DNA of 64,000 nucleotides. Origin: Reyranella humidisoli (GTDB taxonomy: Bacteria; Pseudomonadota; Alphaproteobacteria; Reyranellales; Reyranellaceae). The translations under genes were made by a program, and so were the position numbers. The number at the start of each line of letters is the position of its first letter. Position 1 is the stretch's first letter. The notes under the pieces are model-generated. The model saw only the letters and a list, made by a program, of their open reading frames with translations. It had not been told where the DNA came from and ran no database searches. Shown here piece by piece: positions 9,718 through 17,622 of this stretch. The stretch spans positions 1,922,001-1,986,000 of the forward strand of contig NZ_JAHOPB010000001.1 of the NCBI RefSeq assembly GCF_019039055.1. The letters are read 5' to 3'.

Positions 9718-10902
9718 ATGGAACGACGCAAACTTCTTGCATTGTCGACGGCCATGCTGGTCCTGGCTCCCTTCGCCGCGCGCGCCCAGGATTCCAACAA
9801 GCCGTTCACGACCGAGCAGCTCGACCAGTTGCTGGCGCCCATCGCCCTCTATCCCGACGCGCTTCTGTCGCAGGTGCTGATGGGTGCGACCTATCCCCTG
9901 GAGATCGTCGAGGCGGCGCGCTGGTCGCAGGCCAATCCCAACCTCAAGGGCGATGCTGCCGTTGCGGCGGTGAAGGACAAAAGCTGGGACGTCAGCGTGA
10001 AGTCGCTCACCGCGTTTCCGCAGACGCTGCAGATGATGAGCAACCAGCTCGACTGGACCCAGAAGCTGGGCGACGCGATGATCGGCCAGCAGAAGGACGT
10101 CGCGACGGCGGTCCAGCGGCTGCGTGCCAAGGCGGAGGCGGCGGGCAACCTGAAGTCGACGCCGCAGCAGAAGGTGACGACGCAGTCGAGCGGCGGTGCC
10201 AATGCGATCGTCATCGAGCCGGCCAATCCGGAAGTCATGTACGTGCCTTACTACAATCCGGCCTGGGCCTACGGCCCGTGGCCCTATCCGGCCTATCCGC
10301 CGCCCTATTATCCGCCGCCGCCCAATTACGGCGCGGCGCTTATGACCGGCATGATGTTCGGCCTGGGCGTTGCCGCCGGCGCGGCGATGTTCGGCGGCTG
10401 GCACTGGGGTTACGGCGGCGGCGGCTGGGGCAACAGCTATACGACCGTGAACGTCAACCGGGCGACCAGCATCAGCGCCAACAACTTCAATGCCGACCGC
10501 TATCGCAACGGCCAGTGGAACCACGATCCGGCGCACCGCGACGGCGTGCCCTACCGCACGCCGGCCGAGCGCCAGGCGTTCGGCCAGCATCGTCCCGATT
10601 CGCAGCAGCGCGAGCAGTTTCGCGGCCAGCTCGACGGACGCGGCAACTACACGCAGCGTCCCGGCGAGAATCGGCCAGCCGAGAATCGTCCCGCGGAGAA
10701 CCGGCCGGCGGAGAGCCGCAACCTGGAGAATCGTTCCGCCGGCGAGCGCGGCGCGTTCGGCGACATCAACCGCGGCGGCAGCGCCAACCGCGACTTCGAA
10801 CGCGGCAGCCAGTCCTGGGGCAACCGGAGCTGGGGCGGCGGCGGCGGCGGTGAGCATTTCGGCGGCGGTGGCGGCGGCAGGTTCGGGGGAGGACGGCGAT
10901 GA
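9718..10902 (+). CDS. DUF3300 family secreted protein with low-complexity tail
   Basis: A 394-residue exported protein. A signal peptide (RRKLLALSTAMLVLAPFAARA) is followed by the DUF3300 domain at about residues 30-190, containing LDQLLAPIALYPDALLSQVLMGATYP and VMYVPYYNPAWAYG. A Pro/Tyr-rich stretch follows, then a glycine-rich hydrophobic segment and a Arg/Asn/Glu-rich tail with four and a half ENRPA repeats and a closing Gly-rich run. The function of DUF3300 is not known. The ATG at 9718 has AGGGA upstream. It overlaps the DUF2950 gene by four bases (ATGA). The two families are often found together, so a joint envelope role is likely. Confidence 0.9.
   Translation: MERRKLLALSTAMLVLAPFAARAQDSNKPFTTEQLDQLLAPIALYPDALLSQVLMGATYPLEIVEAARWSQANPNLKGDAAVAAVKDKSWDVSVKSLTAFPQTLQMMSNQLDWTQKLGDAMIGQQKDVATAVQRLRAKAEAAGNLKSTPQQKVTTQSSGGANAIVIEPANPEVMYVPYYNPAWAYGPWPYPAYPPPYYPPPPNYGAALMTGMMFGLGVAAGAAMFGGWHWGYGGGGWGNSYTTVNVNRATSISANNFNADRYRNGQWNHDPAHRDGVPYRTPAERQAFGQHRPDSQQREQFRGQLDGRGNYTQRPGENRPAENRPAENRPAESRNLENRSAGERGAFGDINRGGSANRDFERGSQSWGNRSWGGGGGGEHFGGGGGGRFGGGRR
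10666..10734 (+). repeat. 15-bp tandem repeat inside the DUF3300 gene
   Basis: About 4.6 copies of a 15-base unit (GAGAATCGGCCAGCC-like) encode ENRPA, ENRPA, ENRPA, ESRNL, ENR. The copies differ mainly at third codon positions, so the protein repeat appears to be kept by selection or is an old expansion. Confidence 0.85.
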
Positions 10903-11828
10903 ACGGCACGATGTTCAGGCGCGGTCTTCTCGCCCTTGTCGTGTTCGTGGGCCTTGCAGGGGGCCTGGCCGGCGGCGTGATCGCCCAGCAGGCGGCGAAG
11001 GTGCAGGGATACCCGACCGCCGAGGCGGCTGCCAACGCGTTCACGGACGCGGTGCGCAAGATGGATGCCCAGAGGCTGGGCGCTTTGCTCGGGCCCGAGT
11101 GGCGAGAATTCGTGCCGGCGACCTCCGAGCAGGTCCAGGCGCGCCGCGCGGCCTATCTTGCCGCGTGGGACGAGGGTCACGAGGTCAAGGTTTCGGGCGA
11201 CAAGGCGACGATCGTGGCCGGCAAGGCCGGCTGGACGCTGCCGATTCCGATCGTGAAGGACGGCGCGGAGTGGCGTTTCGATGCCGTCGCGGGCTGGCGC
11301 GAAATGCGCCTGCGCCAGATCGGCCATGACGAAGCCGCTGTCATCCAGACGATGCTGGCGATCGTCGACGCCCAGCGGGACTACGTCGCGCTCGATCCGA
11401 TGAAGACGGGCTCGCCGGTCTATGCGCGTCGTCTGCTCAGCTCGCCCGGCAGCAAGAACGGTCTCTACTGGGAAACCACGCCCGGCGAGCCGCAGAGCCC
11501 GCTGGGGCCGGCCGTCGCCCGTGCCCAGGTCGACGGCAAGTCGCCGGACGGCCACTACGGCTACTATTTCCGGCTTCTCTATGCGCAGGGGCCCGCGGCG
11601 CCCGGCGGCGCCCGCGACTACATCGTGAACGGCCGCATGATCGGTGGCTTCGCCGCCATCGCCTGGCCCGTTCGCTACGGCGTGACCGGCGTGATGACTT
11701 TCATCGTCGACTACAAGGGCGAGGTCTTCCAGCAGGACCTCGGACCCGATACGGCGCAGCGCGCCGGGATGATGACGACCTTCAATCCTGATAAGGGTTG
11801 GGTGAAAGCGGACATGACGCCTCCGTGA
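10899..11828 (+). CDS. DUF2950 family exported protein
   Basis: A 309-residue exported protein with an N-terminal hydrophobic signal (LLALVVFVGLAGGLAGGVIA). The DUF2950 domain begins at YPTAEAAANAFTDAVRKMD. Later landmarks are the NGLYWET and DGHYGYYFRLLYAQGP stretches and the closing DKGWVKADMTPP. The biochemical role of DUF2950 is unknown. The start overlaps the DUF3300 stop (ATGA), which implies coupled translation. A perfect 9-bp hairpin straddles its stop codon. Confidence 0.9.
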   Translation: MNGTMFRRGLLALVVFVGLAGGLAGGVIAQQAAKVQGYPTAEAAANAFTDAVRKMDAQRLGALLGPEWREFVPATSEQVQARRAAYLAAWDEGHEVKVSGDKATIVAGKAGWTLPIPIVKDGAEWRFDAVAGWREMRLRQIGHDEAAVIQTMLAIVDAQRDYVALDPMKTGSPVYARRLLSSPGSKNGLYWETTPGEPQSPLGPAVARAQVDGKSPDGHYGYYFRLLYAQGPAAPGGARDYIVNGRMIGGFAAIAWPVRYGVTGVMTFIVDYKGEVFQQDLGPDTAQRAGMMTTFNPDKGWVKADMTPP

Positions 11829-11837
11829 CGGAGGCGT
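11817..11837 (+). terminator. Hairpin across the DUF2950 stop codon
   Basis: ACGCCTCCG (11817-11825) and its exact complement (11829-11837) flank a three-base loop that is the TGA stop itself. No T-run follows, so it may be a weak terminator, an RNA-stability element or an attenuator between DUF2950 and the small lipoprotein gene. Confidence 0.5.
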
Positions 11838-11856
11838 GCTCAGGGGGAGAAGTGCG

Positions 11857-12078
11857 ATGAAGACCAAGGTCCTGACGCTGCTGTTGGCAGCCGGTTTCCT
11901 GGGTGGCTGCAACATGAACAACCTGTCCGACGGCCAGACCGGCGCGCTGGTCGGCGCGGCGGCCGGCACGGGCATCGGCCTGGCGACCGGTGGCAGCTTC
12001 GGCGCGGTGGTTGGCGCGGGCCTGATCGGCGGCGCGGTCGGCTATCTCGGCGGTACCGCCATCGGCAACAGCAAGTAA
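11857..12078 (+). CDS. Small glycine-zipper lipoprotein
   Basis: A 73-residue predicted lipoprotein. The signal peptide ends in FLGGC, a lipobox with Cys at about residue 18. The rest is a glycine-zipper-like hydrophobic region (GALVGAAAGTGIGLATGG and a second pass GAVVGAGLIGGAVGYLGG), as in SmpA/OmpA-like or osmotically inducible lipoproteins. The ATG at 11857 has GGGGAG seven bases upstream, which favours it over an in-frame ATG at 11836. Likely an outer-membrane or periplasmic structural peptide. Exact function unknown. Confidence 0.85.
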   Translation: MKTKVLTLLLAAGFLGGCNMNNLSDGQTGALVGAAAGTGIGLATGGSFGAVVGAGLIGGAVGYLGGTAIGNSK

Positions 12079-12092
12079 GCGCGGAGCTTTCC

Positions 12093-12428
12093 ATGATTTC
12101 CAGGTTCATCGTCGCGCTCGGTGCGGCCCTCGTCGGCCTCTCGGCGTCGGCCCAGGCCCAGATGCCGCCGCTCAATTTCGACCAGGCCGCCTACATCACC
12201 TGCAGGGAAGCGCATGCGATGAACCCCGAGGCGCGCAAGGCGCTGGCGGTGTTCCTCGCCGAGCATTCGGCGCGCGTGCGCGGCGTGGTGATCCCCGATG
12301 GCGAGCAGGGCGCCCAGCTCGCCCATCTGGTGCGCGGCGGCTGCACCCTGTCGCCCGACGCCTACCTGTTCACGGTGGTGGACCGCGCCATCCTGGCCGA
12401 GAGCTCGAAGCTCCCGAAGCGCCGCTAG
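12093..12428 (+). CDS. Small secreted two-cysteine protein (HdeA-like by layout)
   Basis: A 111-residue protein with a clear signal peptide (FIVALGAALVGLSASAQA). The mature form has one cysteine near residue 35 and one near residue 83 (YITCREAHAM and VRGGCTLSPDA). That spacing suits one disulfide in a small helical periplasmic protein, like the HdeA/HdeB acid chaperones. The resemblance is in layout rather than a clear motif, so the family call is tentative. It follows the glycine-zipper lipoprotein by 14 bases and closes the rightward envelope run. Confidence 0.75.
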   Translation: MISRFIVALGAALVGLSASAQAQMPPLNFDQAAYITCREAHAMNPEARKALAVFLAEHSARVRGVVIPDGEQGAQLAHLVRGGCTLSPDAYLFTVVDRAILAESSKLPKRR

Positions 12429-12438
12429 TTACTTCCAG

Positions 12439-13332
12439 CTACGGCTTCCAGCGGGTCACGCCGAGAGCTGCCGACACCAGGTGGGCGGCGTGACGCAGGC
12501 GGCAGAGGCGAAGTCCTGCGCGCCGGAAGTCTTTCATCTGGAGCGCCGTCGGATATCCCAGATACTGACCGTCCGAGAGCCGCTGCGGTTGTCCCGCGCT
12601 CCTGTCGGCCGAGAGACGCGCCAGTACAGCCGGCAGGGCGCGCGCGCCGGCGGAGAAGAATTGCGTCGTCAGTTCGCCGACCGACGTTGCGCCATCGATC
12701 GGCACTTCGACCTGGGCAATGATGCGGCCGGCGTCGATCGTGCGATCTTCAATCGCGTGAACCGTGGCGCCTGAAATGCGCTCCTGCCTCGCTCGCGCCC
12801 ACAGCACGGGGCAGGGGCCGCGCAGTTTTGGAAGCAGGGACGGGTGAACATTCAACGCAGCCACCTTCGGCAGAGCGATCAGAGAGGGCTGCAGGATCTG
12901 GTCAAAATTCATGACGACGATGAAATCGGGAGCGCAAGCCTGTATGGCGGCAAGTGTCTCGGCGGAATTGACGTCGGATGTTTCGACGAACCGCGCACCA
13001 TAGTGCCGCGCCAGTTCGGGCAATGTCGCCAGTGCCGGGGGTCGTCCGGTGATCCGCGAAAGCCAGCGCGCGAAAAAGGCGACGATCGGTACCGATATCA
13101 GGTCGAAGCCCAGCCAGAGGTTGAGTGGGATGCCATAGCGCCGGAAGCCAGCGGTGGTTTGCTCCCAGAATGTGCCGTGACTGGAGCCGAACCGCCGCGA
13201 GGAGAGGACGAGACCTATGTCGTTTCCGAATTCCGCGAACACCGCGTTCAATGCCGGGAGGCAACACAGGCTGTCGATATGGCAAAATACGATGGTACGC
13301 GTCTTGGGCCTGTTCTCCGTAGCGGACGGCAT
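12439..13332 (-). CDS. Formyltransferase-family protein
   Basis: A 297-residue protein with the formyltransferase core. It has the N..H catalytic signature NVHPSLLPKLRGPCPVLWA at about residues 166-184 and the downstream Asp in DRTIDAGRII. The N-terminus is not that of methionyl-tRNA formyltransferase, and there is no clear C-terminal tRNA-binding OB fold. Its partner is an SDR gene 6 bases upstream in the same operon, and two glycosyltransferases diverge. An N-formyl-sugar or other small-amine formyltransferase is therefore likelier than Fmt. Substrate unknown. Confidence 0.82.
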   Translation of the reverse strand: MPSATENRPKTRTIVFCHIDSLCCLPALNAVFAEFGNDIGLVLSSRRFGSSHGTFWEQTTAGFRRYGIPLNLWLGFDLISVPIVAFFARWLSRITGRPPALATLPELARHYGARFVETSDVNSAETLAAIQACAPDFIVVMNFDQILQPSLIALPKVAALNVHPSLLPKLRGPCPVLWARARQERISGATVHAIEDRTIDAGRIIAQVEVPIDGATSVGELTTQFFSAGARALPAVLARLSADRSAGQPQRLSDGQYLGYPTALQMKDFRRAGLRLCRLRHAAHLVSAALGVTRWKP

Positions 13333-13338
13333 GCGGCC

Positions 13339-14088
13339 CTACTCCTTCAACATCCGCGCACTCAGCCAGACGGGAAGCAGCGCCGTAAACCAGACGCCGA
13401 CGGTGAGGCCAAAGGGGAAGGCGATCCGCGGTCTGTTGCGGGCGAGGCCGTGCCGGATGATCTGCGAGGCTCGCCCGGTGCTCATCGTTTTCGGTCTGGG
13501 ATCGGCGATCGCATCGGTCATGCGGCTCGTTACATAGCCCGGGCAGACGACGCTTAATCCGACATTGGCTTTTGCGAGGGGGAAGCGAAGGCTCTCTCCC
13601 CAGACGCGTATCGCCGCCTTGCTCGCGTTATACGAAGCGGATCGCGGGCGGCCGAAGAAAGCCGCAAGGGACGAAATCACGCCAACTTGTCCTTCGCGTC
13701 GGGCCATGAGGCGATCAATCAGCGGCTCGACAGTGTTCAGTACACCCGTGATATTGACCGCGATGGTCCTGTGGGCCGAATCGAAGGGTTCGACTTCCAG
13801 GTTGTTCTGGTCGAGCGATATCCCGGCGTTGGCAATCAGCAGGTCGACTGGATGAGCGTCGTCGAACGCCTTCAACCAGAGCGCCATTGCGGTTCGATCG
13901 GTGGTGTCGACGGTGTCGGCAAGCACCGTCGCGCCCCTGGTTCGGCAGGCATCCGCAACCGCGGACAGACGCCTGGCGTCACGGCCCGTCAGGCCGAGAA
14001 CGACGCCAGGAGCAGCATAGTCGATGGCCAGCGCCTCCCCGATGCCACTCGAAGCGCCAGTGATGATGATGTGGCGGAATGTTTTCAT
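13339..14088 (-). CDS. Short-chain dehydrogenase/reductase
   Basis: A 249-residue classical SDR. The cofactor loop TGASSGIGEAL is near residue 9, GRDARR suits NADP binding, NAGISLD comes next, then the catalytic Ser in VISSLAAFFG and YNASKAAI with Tyr and Lys. Residues after about 220 form a hydrophobic tail (GLTVGVWFTALLPVWLSARML), so it may touch the membrane. I chose the ATG at 14088 because it sits directly before the Rossmann fold. The gene precedes the formyltransferase by 6 bases and is divergent from the glycosyltransferases. Confidence 0.88.
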   Translation of the reverse strand: MKTFRHIIITGASSGIGEALAIDYAAPGVVLGLTGRDARRLSAVADACRTRGATVLADTVDTTDRTAMALWLKAFDDAHPVDLLIANAGISLDQNNLEVEPFDSAHRTIAVNITGVLNTVEPLIDRLMARREGQVGVISSLAAFFGRPRSASYNASKAAIRVWGESLRFPLAKANVGLSVVCPGYVTSRMTDAIADPRPKTMSTGRASQIIRHGLARNRPRIAFPFGLTVGVWFTALLPVWLSARMLKE

Positions 14089-14169
14089 GTTGGGGCAGAT
14101 GTATTGAAATGATAGTGACCTTGCGAGTGCTGGACCACGCATTTATGTTGGCCGACAGCGCATTGACCG

Positions 14170-15546
14170 ATGGTCGAAAGTCGGGACGTGACCCGTAGAT
14201 TTCTCTTCGACGTCAGCGGGCTGCTTCACTGGTATGCCTTCTTCCCGAATCCCTCTGGCATCCAGAGGGTGGCTGAAAAGCTGCTTACCTCGACGGTAGT
14301 TCAGCGTAACAAGCACGTGGAGTTCGTGGCGCGCGCTCTTGGCGGCGATGAACTCTACAGGGTGGATGGCCGCACATTGCGTGATCTCCAGGATCCGCTG
14401 CGGCGCAGGGCGGCGATAGCCCGCCTGCGCGCCCTCTTCACGATGACGATGCGACAGGTACGGCGCGGTGGCCCCTTATCGGACATGGCCATTGTCCACG
14501 CTCCCTACTTCCTCCTCGGTCATGCTCGTCTGGCGCCATTGGTCGAGGCCTGGTTCGGCAGGCGATTGCCGACCGCCTTGCCGCCACTGGAAGTCGTGCG
14601 GGAGCCCGGGCCGCAGGATACGTTTTTCAACCCAGGGGATTTGTGGTGGCAGAATTACTACGCCCCGTTCGTGCTTCGGCTCAAAGCCCGCACAGGGGTG
14701 AGGGTCGTGCAGATGATCCACGATCTTTTCTTTATCGAACGGCCTGACTGGGCCTCGCCAACCTTCGTGCGCACATTCACGTCCACCTTCAGCGAGGCTG
14801 CACCTGGCGTCGATCGTTGGCTGACCAATTCGGTTTTCGTGAAGGAACAGCTCGGGGTTTACATGGGGAGCCACTCGCTGCCTCCGCGACCTGTCGAGGT
14901 CCTTCCCATGGGCTGGGATAGTTTCGCGGTTTCAAGGGGGGAGGATCGCCCCGGCGCTGGGATGGCGCTCCGCCGCTCCGGCATCGTCGGTCAACCCTTT
15001 ATCCTGTTCGTCGGAACCGTCGAGCCGCGCAAGAATCTGGCCATGCTACTCGATGTCATGGAGGACTTGCGCCGGGATCTCGGTGAGCGTGTTCCAGACT
15101 TGGTGGTCGTGGGCGGTTACGGGTGGAGCGCGAAGGGTCTTGCGGCGCGCCTGTGGCGCACCCCGCACACCAGGTGGCTGACCAGGGTTCGCGACGCCGA
15201 TCTGTCTGCCATCTATCGCGCCGCGCTCTTCACTGTGTCGCCCAGTTATTCCGAGGGATGGGGACTACCGGTGCAGGAGAGCATCGCCCATGGCGTGCCC
15301 TGCATCGCCTCGACCGGCGGAGCGCTGCGTGAGTCCAGTCGTGGCCTTGCGGTTCATTTCGATCCTTTGGATCCTGCGAGTTTGAAATCTGCGATGGCCC
15401 ATTGGATCACCGATGGCGCCGCCCTTCAGCGAGAGCGGGCGAGAATTGCCGAGGCCCTGGACTCGGAGCATTTCCCCACCTGGAACGATGCGGGGCAGGT
15501 GTTGTTGAAGCAGGCGAGCCTCGACGGAAGCGGACGCGACCCGTGA
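14170..15546 (+). CDS. Glycosyltransferase family 4-type protein (first of tandem pair)
   Basis: A 458-residue GT-B glycosyltransferase. The C-terminal half has FVGTVEPRKNLAMLLD, the donor-binding loop VSPSYSEGWGLPVQESIAHGVPCIAS and the E-x7-E-type region of GT4 enzymes. The N-terminal half has HWYAFFPNPSGIQRV and VVQMIHDLFFIERPDW. It is a close paralogue of the next gene along its full length, so this is a tandem duplication. The ATG at 14170 has no clear Shine-Dalgarno. A GTG at 14188 lines up exactly with the paralogue's start and may be the true one. Probably builds a surface or exopolysaccharide. Confidence 0.88.
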   Translation: MVESRDVTRRFLFDVSGLLHWYAFFPNPSGIQRVAEKLLTSTVVQRNKHVEFVARALGGDELYRVDGRTLRDLQDPLRRRAAIARLRALFTMTMRQVRRGGPLSDMAIVHAPYFLLGHARLAPLVEAWFGRRLPTALPPLEVVREPGPQDTFFNPGDLWWQNYYAPFVLRLKARTGVRVVQMIHDLFFIERPDWASPTFVRTFTSTFSEAAPGVDRWLTNSVFVKEQLGVYMGSHSLPPRPVEVLPMGWDSFAVSRGEDRPGAGMALRRSGIVGQPFILFVGTVEPRKNLAMLLDVMEDLRRDLGERVPDLVVVGGYGWSAKGLAARLWRTPHTRWLTRVRDADLSAIYRAALFTVSPSYSEGWGLPVQESIAHGVPCIASTGGALRESSRGLAVHFDPLDPASLKSAMAHWITDGAALQRERARIAEALDSEHFPTWNDAGQVLLKQASLDGSGRDP

Positions 15547-16889
15547 GTGCGCGGTTGCTCTACGATCTGACGGGACTGGTGCATTGGTATGCCTACTTCC
15601 GGCATCCCGGCGGTGTGCAGAGGGTTATCGAGAAAGTGGCGTCCTCGGACGTCGTCCGACAATCGTCCACGGTCGAGTTCGTGGTGCGTATACTCGGTAG
15701 CGATCGATTCTACAGGATCGAACCCGAACTGATTGCCAACCTCGGTAGCGGACGCTCCTCGGCAATCTCGCGCCTGCGGCGTATTCTGGCGCAGGGATTG
15801 CGATTGGCGACACTCCCGGAAATGCTGTCCGAAGGTCGATACTTCCATCTGCCGTATCTAGCAGCCGGGCTGACCCGAATGGAAGGTCTCATCGAGGCCT
15901 GGACGGAAGGAGCCGCGCGGCGGTCATTGCCGACGCTCGATATCGTCGCGCCGCCCGGCTCGCAAGACGCGTTGTTCAATCCCGGCGATCTCTGGTGGCA
16001 GAAGAAGTACGTCGCGACGGTCGCTGGTCTGAAGAAGCGAACGGGCGTGCGGGTCGTCCAGATGATCCACGACCTCTATCTCATCGAGCGGCCGGAATGG
16101 ACTCCCGCCGGCGCCGTGCGGGTTTTCGCCGAGCAGCTTCACGGGATCGCCCCGAGCGTGGATTGCTGGCTGACCAGCTCGCAATTCGTCAGGCAACAGG
16201 TGCAGCGCTATCTCGCCGACCGGTCGGTACCGGAAAAGCCGATCGCTGTCTTGCCGATGGGCTGGGACAGCTTCGATGCCTTGCGCGACGCGGGCCATGA
16301 TCGTCTTTCCGACCGCCTGGTCCTTGGGCGTCATGGACTGATCGACAAGCCGTTCATGCTGTCGGTCGGCACGATCGAGCCACGCAAGAATGTCCCGGCG
16401 CTGCTCGATGCGACCGATGAGCTTCGGGCGCGGTTTGGCGACGCTGTCCCGCGTCTGGTGATCGTCGGTGGTTACGGCTGGAAAGCGGCCGAGGTGCGCG
16501 CCCGGCTGGCATCGGGTTCCCGCAACGGCAACCTGCTCTGGCTCGAAAATCTTTCCGACGGCGATCTCGGGGTCCTCTACAGGAACGCTCTTTTCACGGT
16601 CATGCCGAGTCACGGTGAAGGCTGGGGGCTGGCGGTGCAGGAGAGCCTTGCCCTCGGGGTGCCCTGCATCGCCTCGAATGCCGGAGCGACGCGCGAGGCC
16701 GGCCTCGATCTCGCAACCTACTTCGATCCCGCGAGTCCCGAAGCGTTGACGCGGGCGATGGCCGCCTGGATCTCCGACGGAGAGGCTCTGGCGGCCGCCA
16801 GAGACAGGATCGCGCGCGCGCTGGCGACGCGGAGGTTTCCCAGCTGGAACGACGCCGGAAGCCTGCTGCTCAGGTCAGCTTTATCATGA
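15543..16889 (+). CDS. Glycosyltransferase family 4-type protein (second of tandem pair)
   Basis: A 448-residue paralogue of the preceding gene. It shares HWYAYFRHPGGVQRV, VVQMIHDLYLIERPEW, SVGTIEPRKNVPALLD and MPSHGEGWGLAVQESLALGVPCIAS. The GTG start overlaps the upstream stop (GTGA), so the two enzymes are probably made together and may act in sequence on one glycan. The gene ends 20 bases inside the end of the convergent GST gene. No Wzx, Wzy or priming transferase lies nearby, so the pathway's other parts must be elsewhere. Confidence 0.88.
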   Translation: MSARLLYDLTGLVHWYAYFRHPGGVQRVIEKVASSDVVRQSSTVEFVVRILGSDRFYRIEPELIANLGSGRSSAISRLRRILAQGLRLATLPEMLSEGRYFHLPYLAAGLTRMEGLIEAWTEGAARRSLPTLDIVAPPGSQDALFNPGDLWWQKKYVATVAGLKKRTGVRVVQMIHDLYLIERPEWTPAGAVRVFAEQLHGIAPSVDCWLTSSQFVRQQVQRYLADRSVPEKPIAVLPMGWDSFDALRDAGHDRLSDRLVLGRHGLIDKPFMLSVGTIEPRKNVPALLDATDELRARFGDAVPRLVIVGGYGWKAAEVRARLASGSRNGNLLWLENLSDGDLGVLYRNALFTVMPSHGEGWGLAVQESLALGVPCIASNAGATREAGLDLATYFDPASPEALTRAMAAWISDGEALAAARDRIARALATRRFPSWNDAGSLLLRSALS

Positions 16890-17487
16890 CGTGCCGGGCA
16901 TAGGCCGGGCGCGTCGTGAGCCGCTCGTACCACGCCCGGACGTTCTTCAGGTCCGGGCGTTCTATTTCCAGCGCGTACCAGCGATGGATGAAGCAACCGA
17001 CGGGGATGTCGCCGATCGTGAAACGGTCGCCCGCGACGTAGCGCTTGCCGGCGAGCCAGCTGTCGAGCCGGCCGAACAGCTTGCCGGCCTCCTGAGCCGC
17101 TTTCCCGATCGCCGCCATGTCGCGCTTTTCCGGCGGCGTGCGGATCAGGCCCCAGAAGGCGATGCGCATCGGCTCGGCGATGGTGCTGAGCTGCCAGTCC
17201 ATCCAGCGGTCGGCCTCGCTGCGCTGGCCGGGATCGGTGGGCCAAAGCGAGCCCGCGGCATACTTCGCCGCGAGATAGCGCACCGCCGAGTTGCTCTCCC
17301 AGATGATGCGCCCGCCATCGTCGATGGTCGGAACGACGCCGTTGGGATTCATGTCGAGGTACCATTTCTGGTCGTTGCCACCGAACGCGCCGCCGACATC
17401 GTCGCGCTCGTACTTCACGCCGCACTCGTCGGCGCACCACAGCACCTTCATCACATTGATCGAATTGGCGCGGCCCCAGATCTTCAT
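16870..17487 (-). CDS. Glutathione S-transferase family protein
   Basis: A 205-residue GST. The N-terminal thioredoxin-like domain starts MKIWGRANSINVMKVLW, continues MNPNGVVPTIDD (cis-proline) and has the glutathione gamma-glutamyl contact WESNSAVRYLA. The all-helical C-terminal domain contains FTIGDIPVGCFIHRW, the usual N-capping box. I used the ATG at 17487, just before the first strand, rather than one four codons upstream. The 3' end overlaps the convergent glycosyltransferase by 20 bases. Confidence 0.92.
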   Translation of the reverse strand: MKIWGRANSINVMKVLWCADECGVKYERDDVGGAFGGNDQKWYLDMNPNGVVPTIDDGGRIIWESNSAVRYLAAKYAAGSLWPTDPGQRSEADRWMDWQLSTIAEPMRIAFWGLIRTPPEKRDMAAIGKAAQEAGKLFGRLDSWLAGKRYVAGDRFTIGDIPVGCFIHRWYALEIERPDLKNVRAWYERLTTRPAYARHVMIKLT

Positions 17488-17521
17488 GGCGTTCCTCAAT
17501 TTTGTTTCGATGCAGGAAACG

Positions 17522-17594
17522 GTGTCATCCCGAGCGCAGCGAGGGATCCTTGGTAGGCGTCGCTAAGGATCCCTCGCTGCGCTCGGGATGACAC
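17522..17594. repeat. Palindromic intergenic repeat, family A copy 1
   Basis: Two perfect 30-base arms (17522-17551 and 17565-17594; outer end GTGTCATCCCGAGCGCAGCG) flank a 13-base loop. It lies between the start of the GST gene and the stop of polA. Related copies are at 23417-23515 and 38959-39008. In RNA it would form a very stable stem, which could end polA transcription or protect its 3' end. Confidence 0.93.
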
Positions 17595-17622
17595 TGGTGT
17601 TGTGGTCGGGTTTCGAGCCGCA

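Noticed and set aside
17522..17594. Insertion sequence ends
   Set aside because: The inverted repeats are too close together to hold a transposase and no transposase gene is in the window; a non-autonomous palindromic element fits better.
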